Source: Devosia sp. Root436 (GTDB taxonomy: Bacteria > Pseudomonadota > Alphaproteobacteria > Rhizobiales > Devosiaceae). From it: a DNA stretch of 64,000 nucleotides. This document shows positions 37,191 through 46,708 of this stretch, piece by piece. The stretch spans positions 726,079 through 790,078 of the forward strand of contig NZ_LMEM01000009.1 in the NCBI RefSeq assembly GCF_001426345.1, written 5' to 3'. The translations under genes and the position numbers were made by a program. The notes beneath the pieces are model-generated. The model saw nothing but the letters and a program-made list of their open reading frames with translations, did not search any database and had not been told where the DNA came from. How positions within the stretch are numbered: position 1 is the stretch's first letter; every line of letters begins with the position of its first letter.

Positions 37191-38203
37191 CCGAGATCGG
37201 CCTGCCCCGCTCCACCACCAGCCGCGCCGTCACCCTGATCGTGGCGCTGGTCGTTCTCGTCATAGCCGCCGCGCTCTGGGGCATCAGCGTCGGCGCCGTG
37301 GCCATTCCGGTCGATGTGATCGTCAACACCCTGTTCAACCTCGATGGTGAGCAGCAGACCTACATCATCATAAAATCACGGCTGCCGCGCATGGTGCTGG
37401 CTTTGCTGGCGGGCGGGGCGCTGGCTCTGTCGGGCGCCATCATCCAGGCGGTGATCCGCAATCCGCTGGCCAGCCCCAATATTATCGGCATCAATTCCGG
37501 CGCCGCCCTGTTCGCCCTGGGCATGGTGCTGGTCTTTCCGGCCATTCCGGTGGCCTGGATGCCGCTGGCCGCCTGTATCGGCGGGCTCCTTGCCGCCAGC
37601 TTCGTCATGCTGGTGGCCCATTATCGCAATCTTTCGGCCGTACATCTGGCGCTGATCGGCGTCGCCGTGGGCTTCGTCTTCCAGGCCGGCGTCGACTACC
37701 TGCTCATCACCTCCAGCGACAGCGAAAGCTCGGCGCCGATGATCTGGCTCACCGGCTCGCTGTGGGGCCGCACCTGGGGCCATGTCGCCATCAGCTGGAT
37801 CCCGCTGCTGGCGCTGAGCGCCGTGGCTTTGCTGCTGTCCTATCGGCTCGACCTGATCGCGCTGGGCGAAGGCACCGCCACCGGACTCGGGCTCAATGTG
37901 CCGCGCCAACGGCTGATCCTGCTGTTTGTCGCCACCATGCTGGCCAGTGTTGCCGTCGCCGTGGTCGGCGTCATGGGTTTTATCGGGCTGATGGCGCCCC
38001 ATATCGCCCGCCGGCTGGTCGGCGGCTCGCACCGGCTGATGCTGCCGGTCTCGGCCTTGGTCGGCATGCTGCTGGTGGTGCTGGCCGACAGCATCGGCCG
38101 CGCCATCGCTCCGCCGATCGAGATTTCGGCCGGCATCCTCGCCGCGCTGATCGGTGCGCCGTTCTTCGTCTACATCATGCTCACCACTGCGTCGGAGACT
38201 TAA
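37187..38203 (+). CDS. Ferric-siderophore ABC transporter permease (FecCD), subunit 2
   Basis: The 338-residue permease is a paralogue of the previous gene with the same landmarks: SRLPRMVLALLAGGALALSG, RNPLASPNIIGINSGAALFA and VGVMGFIGLMAPHIARRLVG. The pair would form the heterodimeric channel in the inner membrane. Its start overlaps the upstream permease stop by 4 bases, and the ATPase gene follows after three bases, so all are co-translated. Confidence 0.95.
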   Translation: MTEIGLPRSTTSRAVTLIVALVVLVIAAALWGISVGAVAIPVDVIVNTLFNLDGEQQTYIIIKSRLPRMVLALLAGGALALSGAIIQAVIRNPLASPNIIGINSGAALFALGMVLVFPAIPVAWMPLAACIGGLLAASFVMLVAHYRNLSAVHLALIGVAVGFVFQAGVDYLLITSSDSESSAPMIWLTGSLWGRTWGHVAISWIPLLALSAVALLLSYRLDLIALGEGTATGLGLNVPRQRLILLFVATMLASVAVAVVGVMGFIGLMAPHIARRLVGGSHRLMLPVSALVGMLLVVLADSIGRAIAPPIEISAGILAALIGAPFFVYIMLTTASET

Positions 38204-38206
38204 GTC

Positions 38207-38977
38207 ATGAGCATCACGCTCGCTGGCGTCACCGCCGGCTATGGCCGCGACCGCGCCATTGTCGCCGATATCGACCTCACCATCCGCACCGGCGAGGTGA
38301 CCGTACTCATCGGCCCCAATGGCTGCGGCAAGTCCACCCTGCTCAAGACCATTGGCCGGCTGCTGAAGCCGCGCAGCGGCGCGATCCATGTCGATGACCT
38401 CGACGTGCTGCGCAACGATCCCAAGCGCGTCGCCCGCACCATCGCCTACCTGCCGCAAAGCCCGGTCGTGCCGACGGCCATCACGGTGGAACAGCTTGTC
38501 GGCTATGGCCGCGCCCCCCACCAGTCGCTGCTCGGCCTGCGCTCGCCGCGCGACATCGAGTTGGTCGACCAGGCTATAGCGACCACCGGCCTCGACGACC
38601 TGCGCGCCCGGCCGGTCGCGGAACTCTCCGGCGGCCAGCGCCAGCGCGCCTTCATCGCCATGGCCCTGGCGCAGGACACGCCCTATGTGATGCTGGACGA
38701 GCCCACCACCTTCCTCGACATCCGCCATCAGGTCGAGACGCTCGACCTCATCCGCCAGTTGCACGATGCCGGCCGCACCAGCATCGTGGTGCTGCACGAC
38801 ATCGCCCAGGCGGCCAGATACGGGGATCGCCTGGTGGTGATGCACGAGGGAAAGATCGTCGCCGAAGGCAGGCCGGCCGATGTGGTGACGCCGGACCTGC
38901 TGCGCGAGGTCTATGGCCTGGAATGCGCGGTCTATCCCGACCCGGTATCGGGAACGCCGGTGGTCACGCCGCGCTAA
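38207..38977 (+). CDS. Ferric-siderophore ABC transporter ATPase (FecE/FhuC type)
   Basis: The 256-residue ATPase has Walker A IGPNGCGKSTLLK, the FecE-type Q-loop YLPQSPVVPTAITV, signature LSGGQRQRAFIAMALAQ, Walker B VMLDEPTTFLDI and switch VLHDIAQAARY. It drives the two permeases upstream. It is the last gene of the iron operon and is followed by a type A repeat and then the convergent zapA. Confidence 0.96.
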   Translation: MSITLAGVTAGYGRDRAIVADIDLTIRTGEVTVLIGPNGCGKSTLLKTIGRLLKPRSGAIHVDDLDVLRNDPKRVARTIAYLPQSPVVPTAITVEQLVGYGRAPHQSLLGLRSPRDIELVDQAIATTGLDDLRARPVAELSGGQRQRAFIAMALAQDTPYVMLDEPTTFLDIRHQVETLDLIRQLHDAGRTSIVVLHDIAQAARYGDRLVVMHEGKIVAEGRPADVVTPDLLREVYGLECAVYPDPVSGTPVVTPR

Positions 38978-38987
38978 GACCCTTCCT

Positions 38988-39113
38988 TACCTCTCCCTTT
39001 GGGGGAGAGGTCGACCCTCTTGGGTCGGGTGAGGGGGCCTTTTCTTGATACGGTGCAAGGGGAAGGCCCCCTCACCCGGCTTGCGGCCGACCTCTCCCCC
39101 AAAGGGAGAGGTG
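38988..39113. repeat. Palindromic intergenic repeat, type A, copy 2
   Basis: TACCTCTCCCTTTGGGGGAG starts and CCCCCAAAGGGAGAGGT ends the element; GGTGAGGGGGCCTT and AAGGCCCCCTCACC lie inside. It separates the iron-uptake ATPase gene from zapA and marks the right edge of the accessory island. Confidence 0.8.
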
Positions 39114-39119
39114 AAAGGC

Positions 39120-39494
39120 CTACCCCGGCAATATCGCCGCTTCGTCCAGCACCCCGACCACGCTTTCCAGCGCCTTGGCGGCGTCGCTCAGCTTGCTGGC
39201 GAATTTGCCTTCCAGCGCCTCGATCTCGCTGGCGACTTCCTGGCCGGCGCGGGTCAGCACCAGCACTTCGGTTTCCAGCGCCTTGATCCGGCGCTCGGCT
39301 TCGGCCAGTTCGTCGACCACGGCAATGCCGGCCATGACCGTGAGCCTGTTATCGCCGATTTCGCCCACCGCCCCCTTGAGCGCTTCGACATGGCTGTTGA
39401 ACCGCTCCGCCAGCCCGATCAGGTGCTCCTGCTGGCCCTCTTCGCAGGCCATGCGGTATTTGCGGCCATTGATATCGACATTGACTTCGGGCAC
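39120..39494 (-). CDS. zapA: Cell division protein ZapA
   Basis: ZapA cross-links FtsZ filaments at midcell. The 124-residue protein starts MPEVNVDINGRKYRMACEEG then EHLIGLAERFNSHVEAL, the N-terminal dimer domain, followed by a long coiled coil (residues about 55-110). It follows the DUF4164 gene by five bases. In related genomes the next gene downstream on this strand is ssrS and then the cyclo-ligase; here they are 6.3 kb away. Confidence 0.92.
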   Translation of the reverse strand: MPEVNVDINGRKYRMACEEGQQEHLIGLAERFNSHVEALKGAVGEIGDNRLTVMAGIAVVDELAEAERRIKALETEVLVLTRAGQEVASEIEALEGKFASKLSDAAKALESVVGVLDEAAILPG

Positions 39495-39499
39495 CGGGT

Positions 39500-39787
39500 C
39501 TACTCCGCCTTGGCCAGCACTTGGCGCACCGTTTCCATCGCATCGACCAGCCGGCGCGACACATCATGCGCGCTGTCGTCGAGCCGCTTGGCGCGAGCCG
39601 CCGCCTTGTCGAGTTCGGTGGCGAGCCGCGCCCGCTCATGCACCAGCCGCTGCGTATCGACCTCGATGCGGTTATGCTGGCGCAACCGCGTGCCCAGGTT
39701 GCGCACCGATTGGTCCAGCCGCGCCATCGCACGGTCGAACCGCGCATTGGCCGCGGTCAACCCGTCTTCAAGTTCCGTGTCACTCAT
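39500..39787 (-). CDS. DUF4164 coiled-coil protein
   Basis: The 95-residue protein is almost entirely helical, with heptad-like Leu and Ala spacing (AMARLDQSVRNLGTRLRQHN and ERARLATELDKAAARAKRL). It is the short coiled-coil protein that is regularly found upstream of zapA in Hyphomicrobiales. Its role is unknown but the context implies cell division. No membrane segment. Confidence 0.82.
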   Translation of the reverse strand: MSDTELEDGLTAANARFDRAMARLDQSVRNLGTRLRQHNRIEVDTQRLVHERARLATELDKAAARAKRLDDSAHDVSRRLVDAMETVRQVLAKAE

Positions 39788-39993
39788 TGCTGCTACGGTC
39801 CTCTGCGTCAGGCGATTCCGGCCCGCCCAGCGTGCCCCAGCCCTCGCCGCAATGCAACCTTCCAGCCGCCAAAGCTGGTGGCGCTGTCATTGACACGATA
39901 GGCGAACCTGTTATGCCCTAGACCCGCCTTTGGGAGGAGGCTTTCGGCGCCTCTTCTCCCCAGAATTCCAGCCCTGATGAAAGCGCGAGCCCG

Positions 39994-41967
39994 ATGACGA
40001 ACACCGCCCAGCAGAACGATTTGGCCAATGCGATCCGGTCCCTCTCCATGGACGCGGTCGAGAAAGCCAATTCCGGCCATCCGGGCCTGCCCATGGGTTG
40101 CGCCGATATCGCCACGGTGCTGTTCACCAAGGTCATGAAATTCGACCCCGCTGACAGCAAATGGGCCGATCGCGACCGTTTCGTGCTGTCGGCCGGCCAC
40201 GGCTCCATGCTGCTCTATTCGGCGCTCTATCTCCTCGGCTACGAGGATATGACGATCGAGCAGATCAAGAACTTCCGCCAGCTCAACTCCAAGACCGCCG
40301 GCCACCCCGAATATCACTTCGCCCAGGGCATAGAGACCACCACCGGCCCGCTGGGCCAGGGCATCGGCAATGCCGTCGGCATGGCCGTGGCCGAAGCCAA
40401 GCTGGCCGCCGAATTCGGTTCCGACCTCGTCGATCACCACACCTGGTGCCTGGCTGGTGATGGATGCCTGATGGAAGGCATTTCCCAGGAAGCCATTTCG
40501 CTGGCCGGCCACCTCAAGCTCAACAAGCTGACCATCATCTGGGACAATAATTCCATCACCATCGACGGCGCCGTCTCCAACGCCGACTCGACCGACCAGA
40601 TCGCCCGCTTCAAGGCGGTGCAGTGGAACACGATCGAGATCGACGGCCACGACCAGGAGGCCGTCGAAAAGGCGCTGCTGGCCGCCAAGAAGAGCGACAA
40701 GCCGACCCTGATCGCCGCCAAGACCACCATCGGCTTCGGTGCGCCCAAGAAGGCCGGCACCGAGAAGGTGCATGGCTCCCCCCTCGGCGCCGAGGAACTG
40801 GCCGGCGCCAAGAAGGCACTCGGCATCACCTATCCCGCCTTTGAAATTCCCTCGGAAATCCTGTCGACCTGGCGTGCCGCCGGCACCCGCAGCCAGAATA
40901 TCCGCGGCGAGTGGCAGTCGCGCCTCGCCGCCTCGTCCCACAAGGCCGAATTCGAGCGCCGCATGAATGGCGACCTGCCCAATGGCTTCCTCGAAGCCAT
41001 GGACGCCTACAAGCGCAAGCTCAGCGAGGACAAGCCCAAGGTCGCCACCCGCAAGTCCGGCCAGATGGCGCTGGAAGTCATCAATGCCGTAGTGCCCGAG
41101 ACGCAGGGGGGCTCGGCCGACCTCACCGGCTCGAACCTGACCAATACCAAGGAAACCCTGCCCTTCCAGGCCGACAATTATTCGGGCCGCTACATGATGT
41201 ACGGCATCCGCGAGCATGTCATGGCCGCCGCCATGAACGGCATCGCCCTGCATGGGGGCCTCATCCCCTATGGCGGCACCTTCATGTGCTTCACCGACTA
41301 TGCACGCCCCGCCATCCGCCTTTCGGCGCTGATGGGCCAGCGCGTCATCTATGTGATGACCCATGACTCGATCGGCCTCGGCGAAGACGGCCCGACCCAC
41401 CAGCCGGTGGAGCATCTGGCCGCGCTCCGCGCCATCCCGAACCTTTTGGTCTTCCGCCCGGCCGATGCGGTGGAAACCGCCGAATGCTGGCAGCTGGCCA
41501 TGGAAAGCACGACGGCCCCCTCGATCCTGGCGCTCAGCCGCCAGAACCTGCCCACGGTTCGCACCGAATATACGATGGAAAACAAGTCGGCCAAGGGCGC
41601 CTATACCCTGGCCGGCGATCGCGACGCCGATGCGGTGATCTTCGCCACCGGCTCGGAAGTCGCCATCGCCCTCGACGGCATGAAGGCCCTGGCGGAAAAG
41701 GGCGTCTCGGCCCGCGTGGTTTCGGTTCCGTCCATGGAACTGTTCGCCAAACAGTCCGACGCCTACCGCGCCGAGATCATCGGCAAGGCCAAGGCCCGCG
41801 TCGCGGTGGAAGCCGGCATCGAAATGAGCTGGAACAAGCTGCTGGGCGACAAGGGCCGCTTCGTCGGCATGCACGGCTTCGGCGCCTCGGGCAAGATCGA
41901 AGACCTCTATGAATACTTTGGCATTACGCCTAAGGCCATTGTTGAAGCGGTGACCGCACAGTTGTAA
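39994..41967 (+). CDS. tkt: Transketolase
   Basis: Transketolase moves two-carbon units between sugar phosphates in the pentose phosphate pathway with thiamine diphosphate. The 657-residue protein has [19 protein letters not shown] at the N-terminus, the ThDP motif ([13 protein letters not shown] down to NNSITIDG), the catalytic Glu in [14 protein letters not shown] and the second-domain [14 protein letters not shown]. The C-terminal domain ends with [16 protein letters not shown]. The gene starts a plus-strand carbon-metabolism run with gap, pgk and fba. A 206-base region before it separates it from the divergent DUF4164 gene. Confidence 0.97.
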   Translation: MTNTAQQNDLANAIRSLSMDAVEKANSGHPGLPMGCADIATVLFTKVMKFDPADSKWADRDRFVLSAGHGSMLLYSALYLLGYEDMTIEQIKNFRQLNSKTAGHPEYHFAQGIETTTGPLGQGIGNAVGMAVAEAKLAAEFGSDLVDHHTWCLAGDGCLMEGISQEAISLAGHLKLNKLTIIWDNNSITIDGAVSNADSTDQIARFKAVQWNTIEIDGHDQEAVEKALLAAKKSDKPTLIAAKTTIGFGAPKKAGTEKVHGSPLGAEELAGAKKALGITYPAFEIPSEILSTWRAAGTRSQNIRGEWQSRLAASSHKAEFERRMNGDLPNGFLEAMDAYKRKLSEDKPKVATRKSGQMALEVINAVVPETQGGSADLTGSNLTNTKETLPFQADNYSGRYMMYGIREHVMAAAMNGIALHGGLIPYGGTFMCFTDYARPAIRLSALMGQRVIYVMTHDSIGLGEDGPTHQPVEHLAALRAIPNLLVFRPADAVETAECWQLAMESTTAPSILALSRQNLPTVRTEYTMENKSAKGAYTLAGDRDADAVIFATGSEVAIALDGMKALAEKGVSARVVSVPSMELFAKQSDAYRAEIIGKAKARVAVEAGIEMSWNKLLGDKGRFVGMHGFGASGKIEDLYEYFGITPKAIVEAVTAQL

Positions 41968-41990
41968 GAGGGCGCTGCCCTCCCTTTTCC
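41968..41990 (+). terminator. Weak terminator-like hairpin after tkt
   Basis: GAGGGC-GCT-GCCCTC followed by CCTTTT directly after the tkt stop. The stem is 6 bp, so it may only reduce read-through into gap. Confidence 0.35.
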
Positions 41991-42015
41991 AACTCCCTCC
42001 CTAGGAGCGTCTAAC

Positions 42016-43023
42016 ATGGCAATTCGCGTCGCCATCAATGGTTTTGGCCGCATCGGCCGCAATGTCCTGCGCGCCATCATCGAATCGGGCCGCACCGATA
42101 TCGAAGTCGTGGCCATCAACGATCTCGGCCCGGTCGAGACCAATGCCCACCTGCTGCGCTATGACAGCGTGCATGGCCGCTTCCCCCATGTGGTGACGGT
42201 CAAGGGCGACACCATCGACGCCGGCCGCGGCCCCATCAAGGTAACGGCGATCCGCAATCCCGAAGAGCTGCCCCACGCGGCGCTCAAGGTCGATATCGCG
42301 CTCGAATGCACCGGCATCTTCACCTCCAAGGAAAAGGCCAGCGCCCATCTCAAGGCCGGCGCCAAGAAGGTGGTGATTTCCGCCCCCGGCGACGGCGCCG
42401 ACAAGACCATCGTCTACGGCATCAACCATGCCAGCCTCACCAAGGACGACGTGGTGATCTCCAACGGCTCCTGCACCACCAATTGCCTGGCGCCGATGGC
42501 CATGATCATGAATGAGCTGGTGGGCATCGAGAAGGGGATGATGACCACCATCCATTCCTATACCGGTGACCAGCCCACGCTCGACACCATGCACAAGGAT
42601 CTCTATCGCGGCCGCGCCGCTGCCCTCAGCCAGATTCCCACCTCGACCGGCGCTGCCAAGGCCATCGGCCTGGTGCTGCCCGAGCTCAAGGGCAAGCTGG
42701 ATGGTATCTCGGTCCGCGTGCCGACCCCCAACGTGTCGCTGGTCGATCTCAAGTTCCTGGCCGGCCGCGAAGTCACGGCCCAGGAGGTCAACGACGCCCT
42801 GATCGCCGCCGCCGACGGCAGGCTCAAGGGCGTAATGACCTATACGCACGACCCGCTGGTTTCGAGCGACCTCAACCACGATCCCCATTCCTGCACGATC
42901 CTGCTCGACCAGACCAAGGTCATCGGCGGCAATTTCGTGAACATCATGGGCTGGTACGACAACGAGTGGGGCTTCTCCAACCGCATGGCCGACACCACCG
43001 CGGCCCTGGGCAAGACGCTCTGA
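42016..43023 (+). CDS. gap: Glyceraldehyde-3-phosphate dehydrogenase, type I
   Basis: GAPDH makes 1,3-bisphosphoglycerate from glyceraldehyde-3-phosphate. The 335-residue protein begins [19 protein letters not shown] (NAD domain), has catalytic Cys153 in [13 protein letters not shown], and [18 protein letters not shown], then the C-terminal [12 protein letters not shown]. It lies 48 bases after tkt and before pgk, the arrangement common in Hyphomicrobiales. A strong terminator follows it. Confidence 0.97.
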   Translation: MAIRVAINGFGRIGRNVLRAIIESGRTDIEVVAINDLGPVETNAHLLRYDSVHGRFPHVVTVKGDTIDAGRGPIKVTAIRNPEELPHAALKVDIALECTGIFTSKEKASAHLKAGAKKVVISAPGDGADKTIVYGINHASLTKDDVVISNGSCTTNCLAPMAMIMNELVGIEKGMMTTIHSYTGDQPTLDTMHKDLYRGRAAALSQIPTSTGAAKAIGLVLPELKGKLDGISVRVPTPNVSLVDLKFLAGREVTAQEVNDALIAAADGRLKGVMTYTHDPLVSSDLNHDPHSCTILLDQTKVIGGNFVNIMGWYDNEWGFSNRMADTTAALGKTL

Positions 43024-43041
43024 AGCCACTCCGCCGGATTG

Positions 43042-43077
43042 AAGGCCCCCTCGCTCCGCGTCGGGGCCTTTTGCTTT
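43042..43077 (+). terminator. Rho-independent terminator after gap
   Basis: AAGGCCCC, a 13-base loop region, GGGGCCTT, then TTGCTTT, starting 18 bases after the gap stop codon. Confidence 0.75.
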
Positions 43078-43168
43078 CGAGGCAACGGCCTGAGCGCATG
43101 CTTGCCAGATGGCCAAAGCAGCCGTTATTTCTTCGTCCAAACACGCGGCGCGCAGGGCGTACTCGGCC

Positions 43169-43705
43169 ATGAGTCTCGATCGGACCATCCGCTGGCGCGG
43201 GCTCGACCCCGTCAGCATCGAACATTGCCACGTCATCTCGACGCCGCGCGATACCCGCATCCGCGGCACCATCATCACGCCCGATTATGGCCTGTTCTAC
43301 CGCATCAAGCTCGATGACCGCGAACATGTACGCACCGTTCGGCTCGAACGCACCGACGGCAAGGTGCTGGAACTGTTTTCCGATGGCGCCGGGGACTGGT
43401 CCGACGATCGCGCCGAGCCGCTGCCGGCCCTGCGCCATTGCCTCGATATCGACATCTGGCCGACCCCGCTCACCAATTCGCTGCCGCTCTGGCGCTGCCA
43501 ATGGGTCATCGACCAGCCGCAGCGCTTCGCCATGGCCTGGATCGACGGCGACGCCATGACCGTGCGCCGCGACGAACAGATTTACACCCGGCTCGACGAC
43601 ACCCATTTCCGCTTCCAGAACGCCGACGGCTTCGATCGCGTGATCGAAGTCGATGCCGATCTTCTGGTGGTCGATTATCCCGGACTCTTCACCCGCCGGG
43701 GCTGA
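43169..43705 (+). CDS. Putative glycolipid-binding domain protein (PF06475 type)
   Basis: The 178-residue protein begins SLDRTIRWRGLDPVSIEHCH and continues YGLFYRIKLDD, then DGAGDWSDD and LRHCLDIDIWPTPLTNSLPLW. This matches the family called putative glycolipid-binding (also seen in Pseudomonas PA1994-like proteins), whose role is not known. There is no signal peptide. The ATG at 43169 is chosen; a frame back to 43109 crosses the region after the gap terminator and adds 20 residues with no family character. It sits between gap and pgk on the same strand. Confidence 0.85.
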   Translation: MSLDRTIRWRGLDPVSIEHCHVISTPRDTRIRGTIITPDYGLFYRIKLDDREHVRTVRLERTDGKVLELFSDGAGDWSDDRAEPLPALRHCLDIDIWPTPLTNSLPLWRCQWVIDQPQRFAMAWIDGDAMTVRRDEQIYTRLDDTHFRFQNADGFDRVIEVDADLLVVDYPGLFTRRG

Positions 43706-43796
43706 GCCGCCGTGCAGATTTTTGTCGGCTACGCTTCCCCCCTCCGCGCCGCTCTGCTACGCCACGGCGACCACCTAGACCCAGGAGACAGCGGCC

Positions 43797-44999
43797 ATGA
43801 GCGCGACCTTCAAGACCCTCGACGAGCTTGACCTCAAGAACAAGCGCGTGCTGCTGCGGGCCGATCTCAATGTGCCGGTCGCCGATGGCAAGGTCACCGA
43901 TGCCACCCGCATCGAGCGCCTGGTTCCCACCATCCGCGAAATCGTCAAGCATGACGGCAAGGCCATCCTGCTCAGCCATTTCGGCCGCCCCAAGGGCAAG
44001 GTCGATCCGCAATTCTCGCTTGAACAGGTCTGCGAGGCCGTGGCCAATGAAACCGGCCATCCCGTCGGCTTCGTCGCCACCGACTGGACCGATGTATCCG
44101 GCGCGCAGGCCGCCATCGAGTCGGCGCCGCCGGGCTCGGTGCTGGTCCTCGAAAACACCCGCTTCCATCCAGGCGAGGAAGCCAACAATCCCGAACTGGC
44201 CCAGCGCATGGCCAGCCTCGGCGATGTCTATGTCAACGACGCCTTCTCGGCCGCCCACCGCGCCCATGCCTCGACCGAGGCTTTGGCCCACCTGCTGCCC
44301 GCCGCGGCGGGCCTGGCCATGCAGGCTGAACTCGAAGCGCTCGAATCCGGGCTCGGCAAGCCGAAAAAGCCGGTTATCGCCATTGTCGGCGGCGCCAAGG
44401 TCTCGTCCAAGATCGACCTGCTGGAAAACCTCGTGACCAAGGTCGATGGCCTGGTCATCGGCGGCGGCATGGCCAATACCTTCCTCCACGCGCAGGGCTA
44501 CAGCGTCGGCAAGTCGCTGGCCGAGAAGGATCTGGCGGAAACCGCTTTGCGCATCATGGACAAGGCCGTCGATAGCGGCTGCGCCATCATCCTGCCCATC
44601 GATGCCGTGGTCGCCTGGCATTTCAAGGCCGATACCCCGACCCGCCTCTATGGCGTCGACGCCATCGACAATGACGGCATGATCCTCGATATCGGCCCCT
44701 CCTCGATCGAGCGCATCACCGGCGCCATCGACGACGCCCACACCGTCGTCTGGAATGGCCCCATGGGCGCCTTCGAGATGAACCCCTTCGATGCCGGCAC
44801 GGTCGCCCTCGCCAAGCACGTCGCCAGGCGCACCCATGAGGGCAAGCTGGTCTCGGTAGCCGGCGGCGGCGACACCGTCGCGGCCCTGGCCCATGCCGGC
44901 GTCAAGGACGCTTTCACCTACGTCTCCACCGCCGGCGGCGCCTTCCTCGAATGGATGGAAGGCAAGCCCTTGCCGGGCGTGGAAGCGCTGAAGAAATAG
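43797..44999 (+). CDS. pgk: Phosphoglycerate kinase
   Basis: PGK makes ATP from 1,3-bisphosphoglycerate. The 400-residue protein has [46 protein letters not shown], the hinge [15 protein letters not shown] and the C-terminal nucleotide loop [17 protein letters not shown]. Length is normal. AGGAGA precedes the ATG. It is followed by a small opposite-strand gene and then by fba. Confidence 0.97.
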   Translation: MSATFKTLDELDLKNKRVLLRADLNVPVADGKVTDATRIERLVPTIREIVKHDGKAILLSHFGRPKGKVDPQFSLEQVCEAVANETGHPVGFVATDWTDVSGAQAAIESAPPGSVLVLENTRFHPGEEANNPELAQRMASLGDVYVNDAFSAAHRAHASTEALAHLLPAAAGLAMQAELEALESGLGKPKKPVIAIVGGAKVSSKIDLLENLVTKVDGLVIGGGMANTFLHAQGYSVGKSLAEKDLAETALRIMDKAVDSGCAIILPIDAVVAWHFKADTPTRLYGVDAIDNDGMILDIGPSSIERITGAIDDAHTVVWNGPMGAFEMNPFDAGTVALAKHVARRTHEGKLVSVAGGGDTVAALAHAGVKDAFTYVSTAGGAFLEWMEGKPLPGVEALKK

Positions 45000-45006
45000 G
45001 GCAATG

Positions 45007-45243
45007 CTACGCTGGGGCTAGCTTGGCGAGCACGGCACATACGACCCCAATTGCGGCAGAAACCACGCCGGCCCCTACCACCGCCGTTCCCCGGACACCG
45101 GCTATAATATAGTTGTAGGCATCGCCACCAACTATCCGAGAACTATGGGAATTACCATCGAAGGCCGTATTAAGACCCGAAAAAGCACAATATCCTGCGG
45201 CGACGACGAAACCCAAAGACAGCAGTACCAGAACTAATCTCAT
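45007..45243 (-). CDS. Small hypothetical membrane protein
   Basis: The 78-residue product has two hydrophobic segments: MRLVLVLLSLGFVVAAGYCA (signal peptide or helix) and, near the end, VVGAGVVSAAIGVVCAVLAK. I recognise no family. The ATG at 45243 follows GGGGGAAG, a strong site; a longer frame to 45297 lacks one. The gene looks less GC-rich than its neighbours and is the only minus-strand gene in the tkt-gap-pgk-fba run, so it may be a late insertion. Confidence 0.6.
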   Translation of the reverse strand: MRLVLVLLSLGFVVAAGYCAFSGLNTAFDGNSHSSRIVGGDAYNYIIAGVRGTAVVGAGVVSAAIGVVCAVLAKLAPA

Positions 45244-45421
45244 ATCTTCCCCCGAAGTATTGTTGCACACGCTATAAGCCAATGGCTTCATCTTCAACCG
45301 TGGCGGCCAAGCAAGTGGGTGAGGCCGCTATTCCACCTTTCGTCGCATAACCACAGGTCTAATCGCGGCAGCAAAAACGAAAGTCTAATATGCCGGCAAT
45401 CCCAATTGCCGAGGCAAGTCC

Positions 45422-46450
45422 ATGACGAAATCGCTTAACGCCATCGCCCAGAAGCTCATGGAACCGGGCAAGGGCATCCTGGCCGCCGACGAGTCCGAAG
45501 GCACCATCGCCAAGCGTTTCGCCAAGATCAACCTGCCCAATTCGCTCGATCTGCGCCGCGACTACCGCGAAATGCTGTTCCGCTCGACCGGTGCCATGAC
45601 CAACTATGTCTCCGGCGTCATCCTCACCGAGGAAACGCTGGAGCAGCATGCTGCCGACGGCACGGCCTTCCGCGCCATCCTCGCCGATGCCGATGTCATT
45701 CCCGGTATCAAGGTCGATCGCGGCGCCTTCCCCATGCCCGGCGACAGCGGCGAGAAGATCACCGAAGGCCTTGATGGCCTGCGCCAGCGGCTGGAACGCT
45801 ACGCCGCGCTCGGCGCCGGCTTTGCCAAGTGGCGCGCCGTCATCACCATCAATGACGTGGCGCCAACCCGCAACAATATCCGCGCCAACGCCCATGCTTT
45901 GGCGCGCTACGCCATCCTGTGCCAGGAAGCGGGCATCGTGCCGGTGGTGGAACCCGAAGTGGTCGGCGACGGCGATCCGGGCAATCATTCGATGGAGCGC
46001 TGTGCCGCCGTGACCGGCGACGTGCTGGAAAATACCTTCAAGGAACTGCGCCTTGCCGGCGTCGATCTCGGCGGCATGCTGCTCAAGCCCAATATGGTGC
46101 TGCCCGGCATCAACTCGCGCGATCGCCCCACCGTCGAGGAAGTGGCCCGCCGCACGGTCGCCGTCTTGCGCGAACATGTGCCGGCCGCCGTTCCCGGCAT
46201 TGCCTTCCTCTCGGGCGGCCAGACCGACGAGGAGGCCACGGCCCACCTCTCGGCCATGAACCAGATATCCGGCAAGCCCTGGCCGATGACCTTCTCCTAT
46301 GGCCGCGCCCTGCAGAACGTCGCCCTGCGCACCTGGGCCGGCCGCCGCGAGAACTTCCCGCAGGCCCAGGCCGCCTTCACCCATCGCGCCCACATGAATT
46401 CGCTGGCTGCCCTTGGCACCTGGACCGGCGAACTCGACCGGGCTGCCTAG
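45422..46450 (+). CDS. Class I fructose-bisphosphate aldolase
   Basis: The enzyme splits or forms fructose-1,6-bisphosphate through a Schiff base. The 342-residue protein has MEPGKGILAADESEGTIAKRF near the start, KWRAVITINDVAPT and MLLKPNMVLPG with the Schiff-base lysine, then VPGIAFLSGGQTDEEATAHL and FSYGRALQNVALRTWAG. These belong to the class I (plant/animal-type) family, not the metal class II type. It completes the tkt, gap, pgk and fba set. A terminator lies downstream. Confidence 0.95.
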   Translation: MTKSLNAIAQKLMEPGKGILAADESEGTIAKRFAKINLPNSLDLRRDYREMLFRSTGAMTNYVSGVILTEETLEQHAADGTAFRAILADADVIPGIKVDRGAFPMPGDSGEKITEGLDGLRQRLERYAALGAGFAKWRAVITINDVAPTRNNIRANAHALARYAILCQEAGIVPVVEPEVVGDGDPGNHSMERCAAVTGDVLENTFKELRLAGVDLGGMLLKPNMVLPGINSRDRPTVEEVARRTVAVLREHVPAAVPGIAFLSGGQTDEEATAHLSAMNQISGKPWPMTFSYGRALQNVALRTWAGRRENFPQAQAAFTHRAHMNSLAALGTWTGELDRAA

Positions 46451-46577
46451 CGAAAGTGTTTCGAGGTTCGGGCCAGGCCGAGCCGAGAAGTTCGGAAGCG
46501 CAGAAAACCGGCATTTGCAGGCCGGCATGGCGCGAAGATCGAGACATCTTCTACCTGACGTCCCAACGTCACCCTTG

Positions 46578-46614
46578 ATGCGCGTCCTCCTCCCAGGGGG
46601 CGCGCATTTTCTTT
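46578..46614 (+). terminator. Likely terminator downstream of fba
   Basis: ATGCGCG (46578-46584) and CGCGCAT (46601-46607) pair around CCTCC/GGGGG, followed by TTTTCTTT. It lies 127 bases after the fba stop and 95 before the thiE-like gene. Confidence 0.6.
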
Positions 46615-46708
46615 GCGCCGGCCGGGGCCTTCGCCTATTGGAAAGGCGTCCTCTTTGTCGCCAAAATGGGCGGACAATAGAAGGTCTTGCGTCGAGTAAA
46701 CGGAAGCC

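Noticed and set aside
39808..41874. A 688-residue open frame on the minus strand opposite tkt
   Set aside because: It is antisense to a clear transketolase gene, is rich in Gly/His/Arg/Val with no domain, and arises because high-GC genes leave the opposite frame open.
41968..46450. A Calvin-cycle (cbb) operon
   Set aside because: tkt, gap, pgk and fba are present, but no rbcLS, prk, cbbR or fbp; this is the ordinary glycolytic/pentose phosphate cluster of the group.
46451..46708. A thiamine (THI) riboswitch before the thiE-like gene
   Set aside because: No CTGAGA or ACCTGA-type conserved THI-box elements were seen in the gap.
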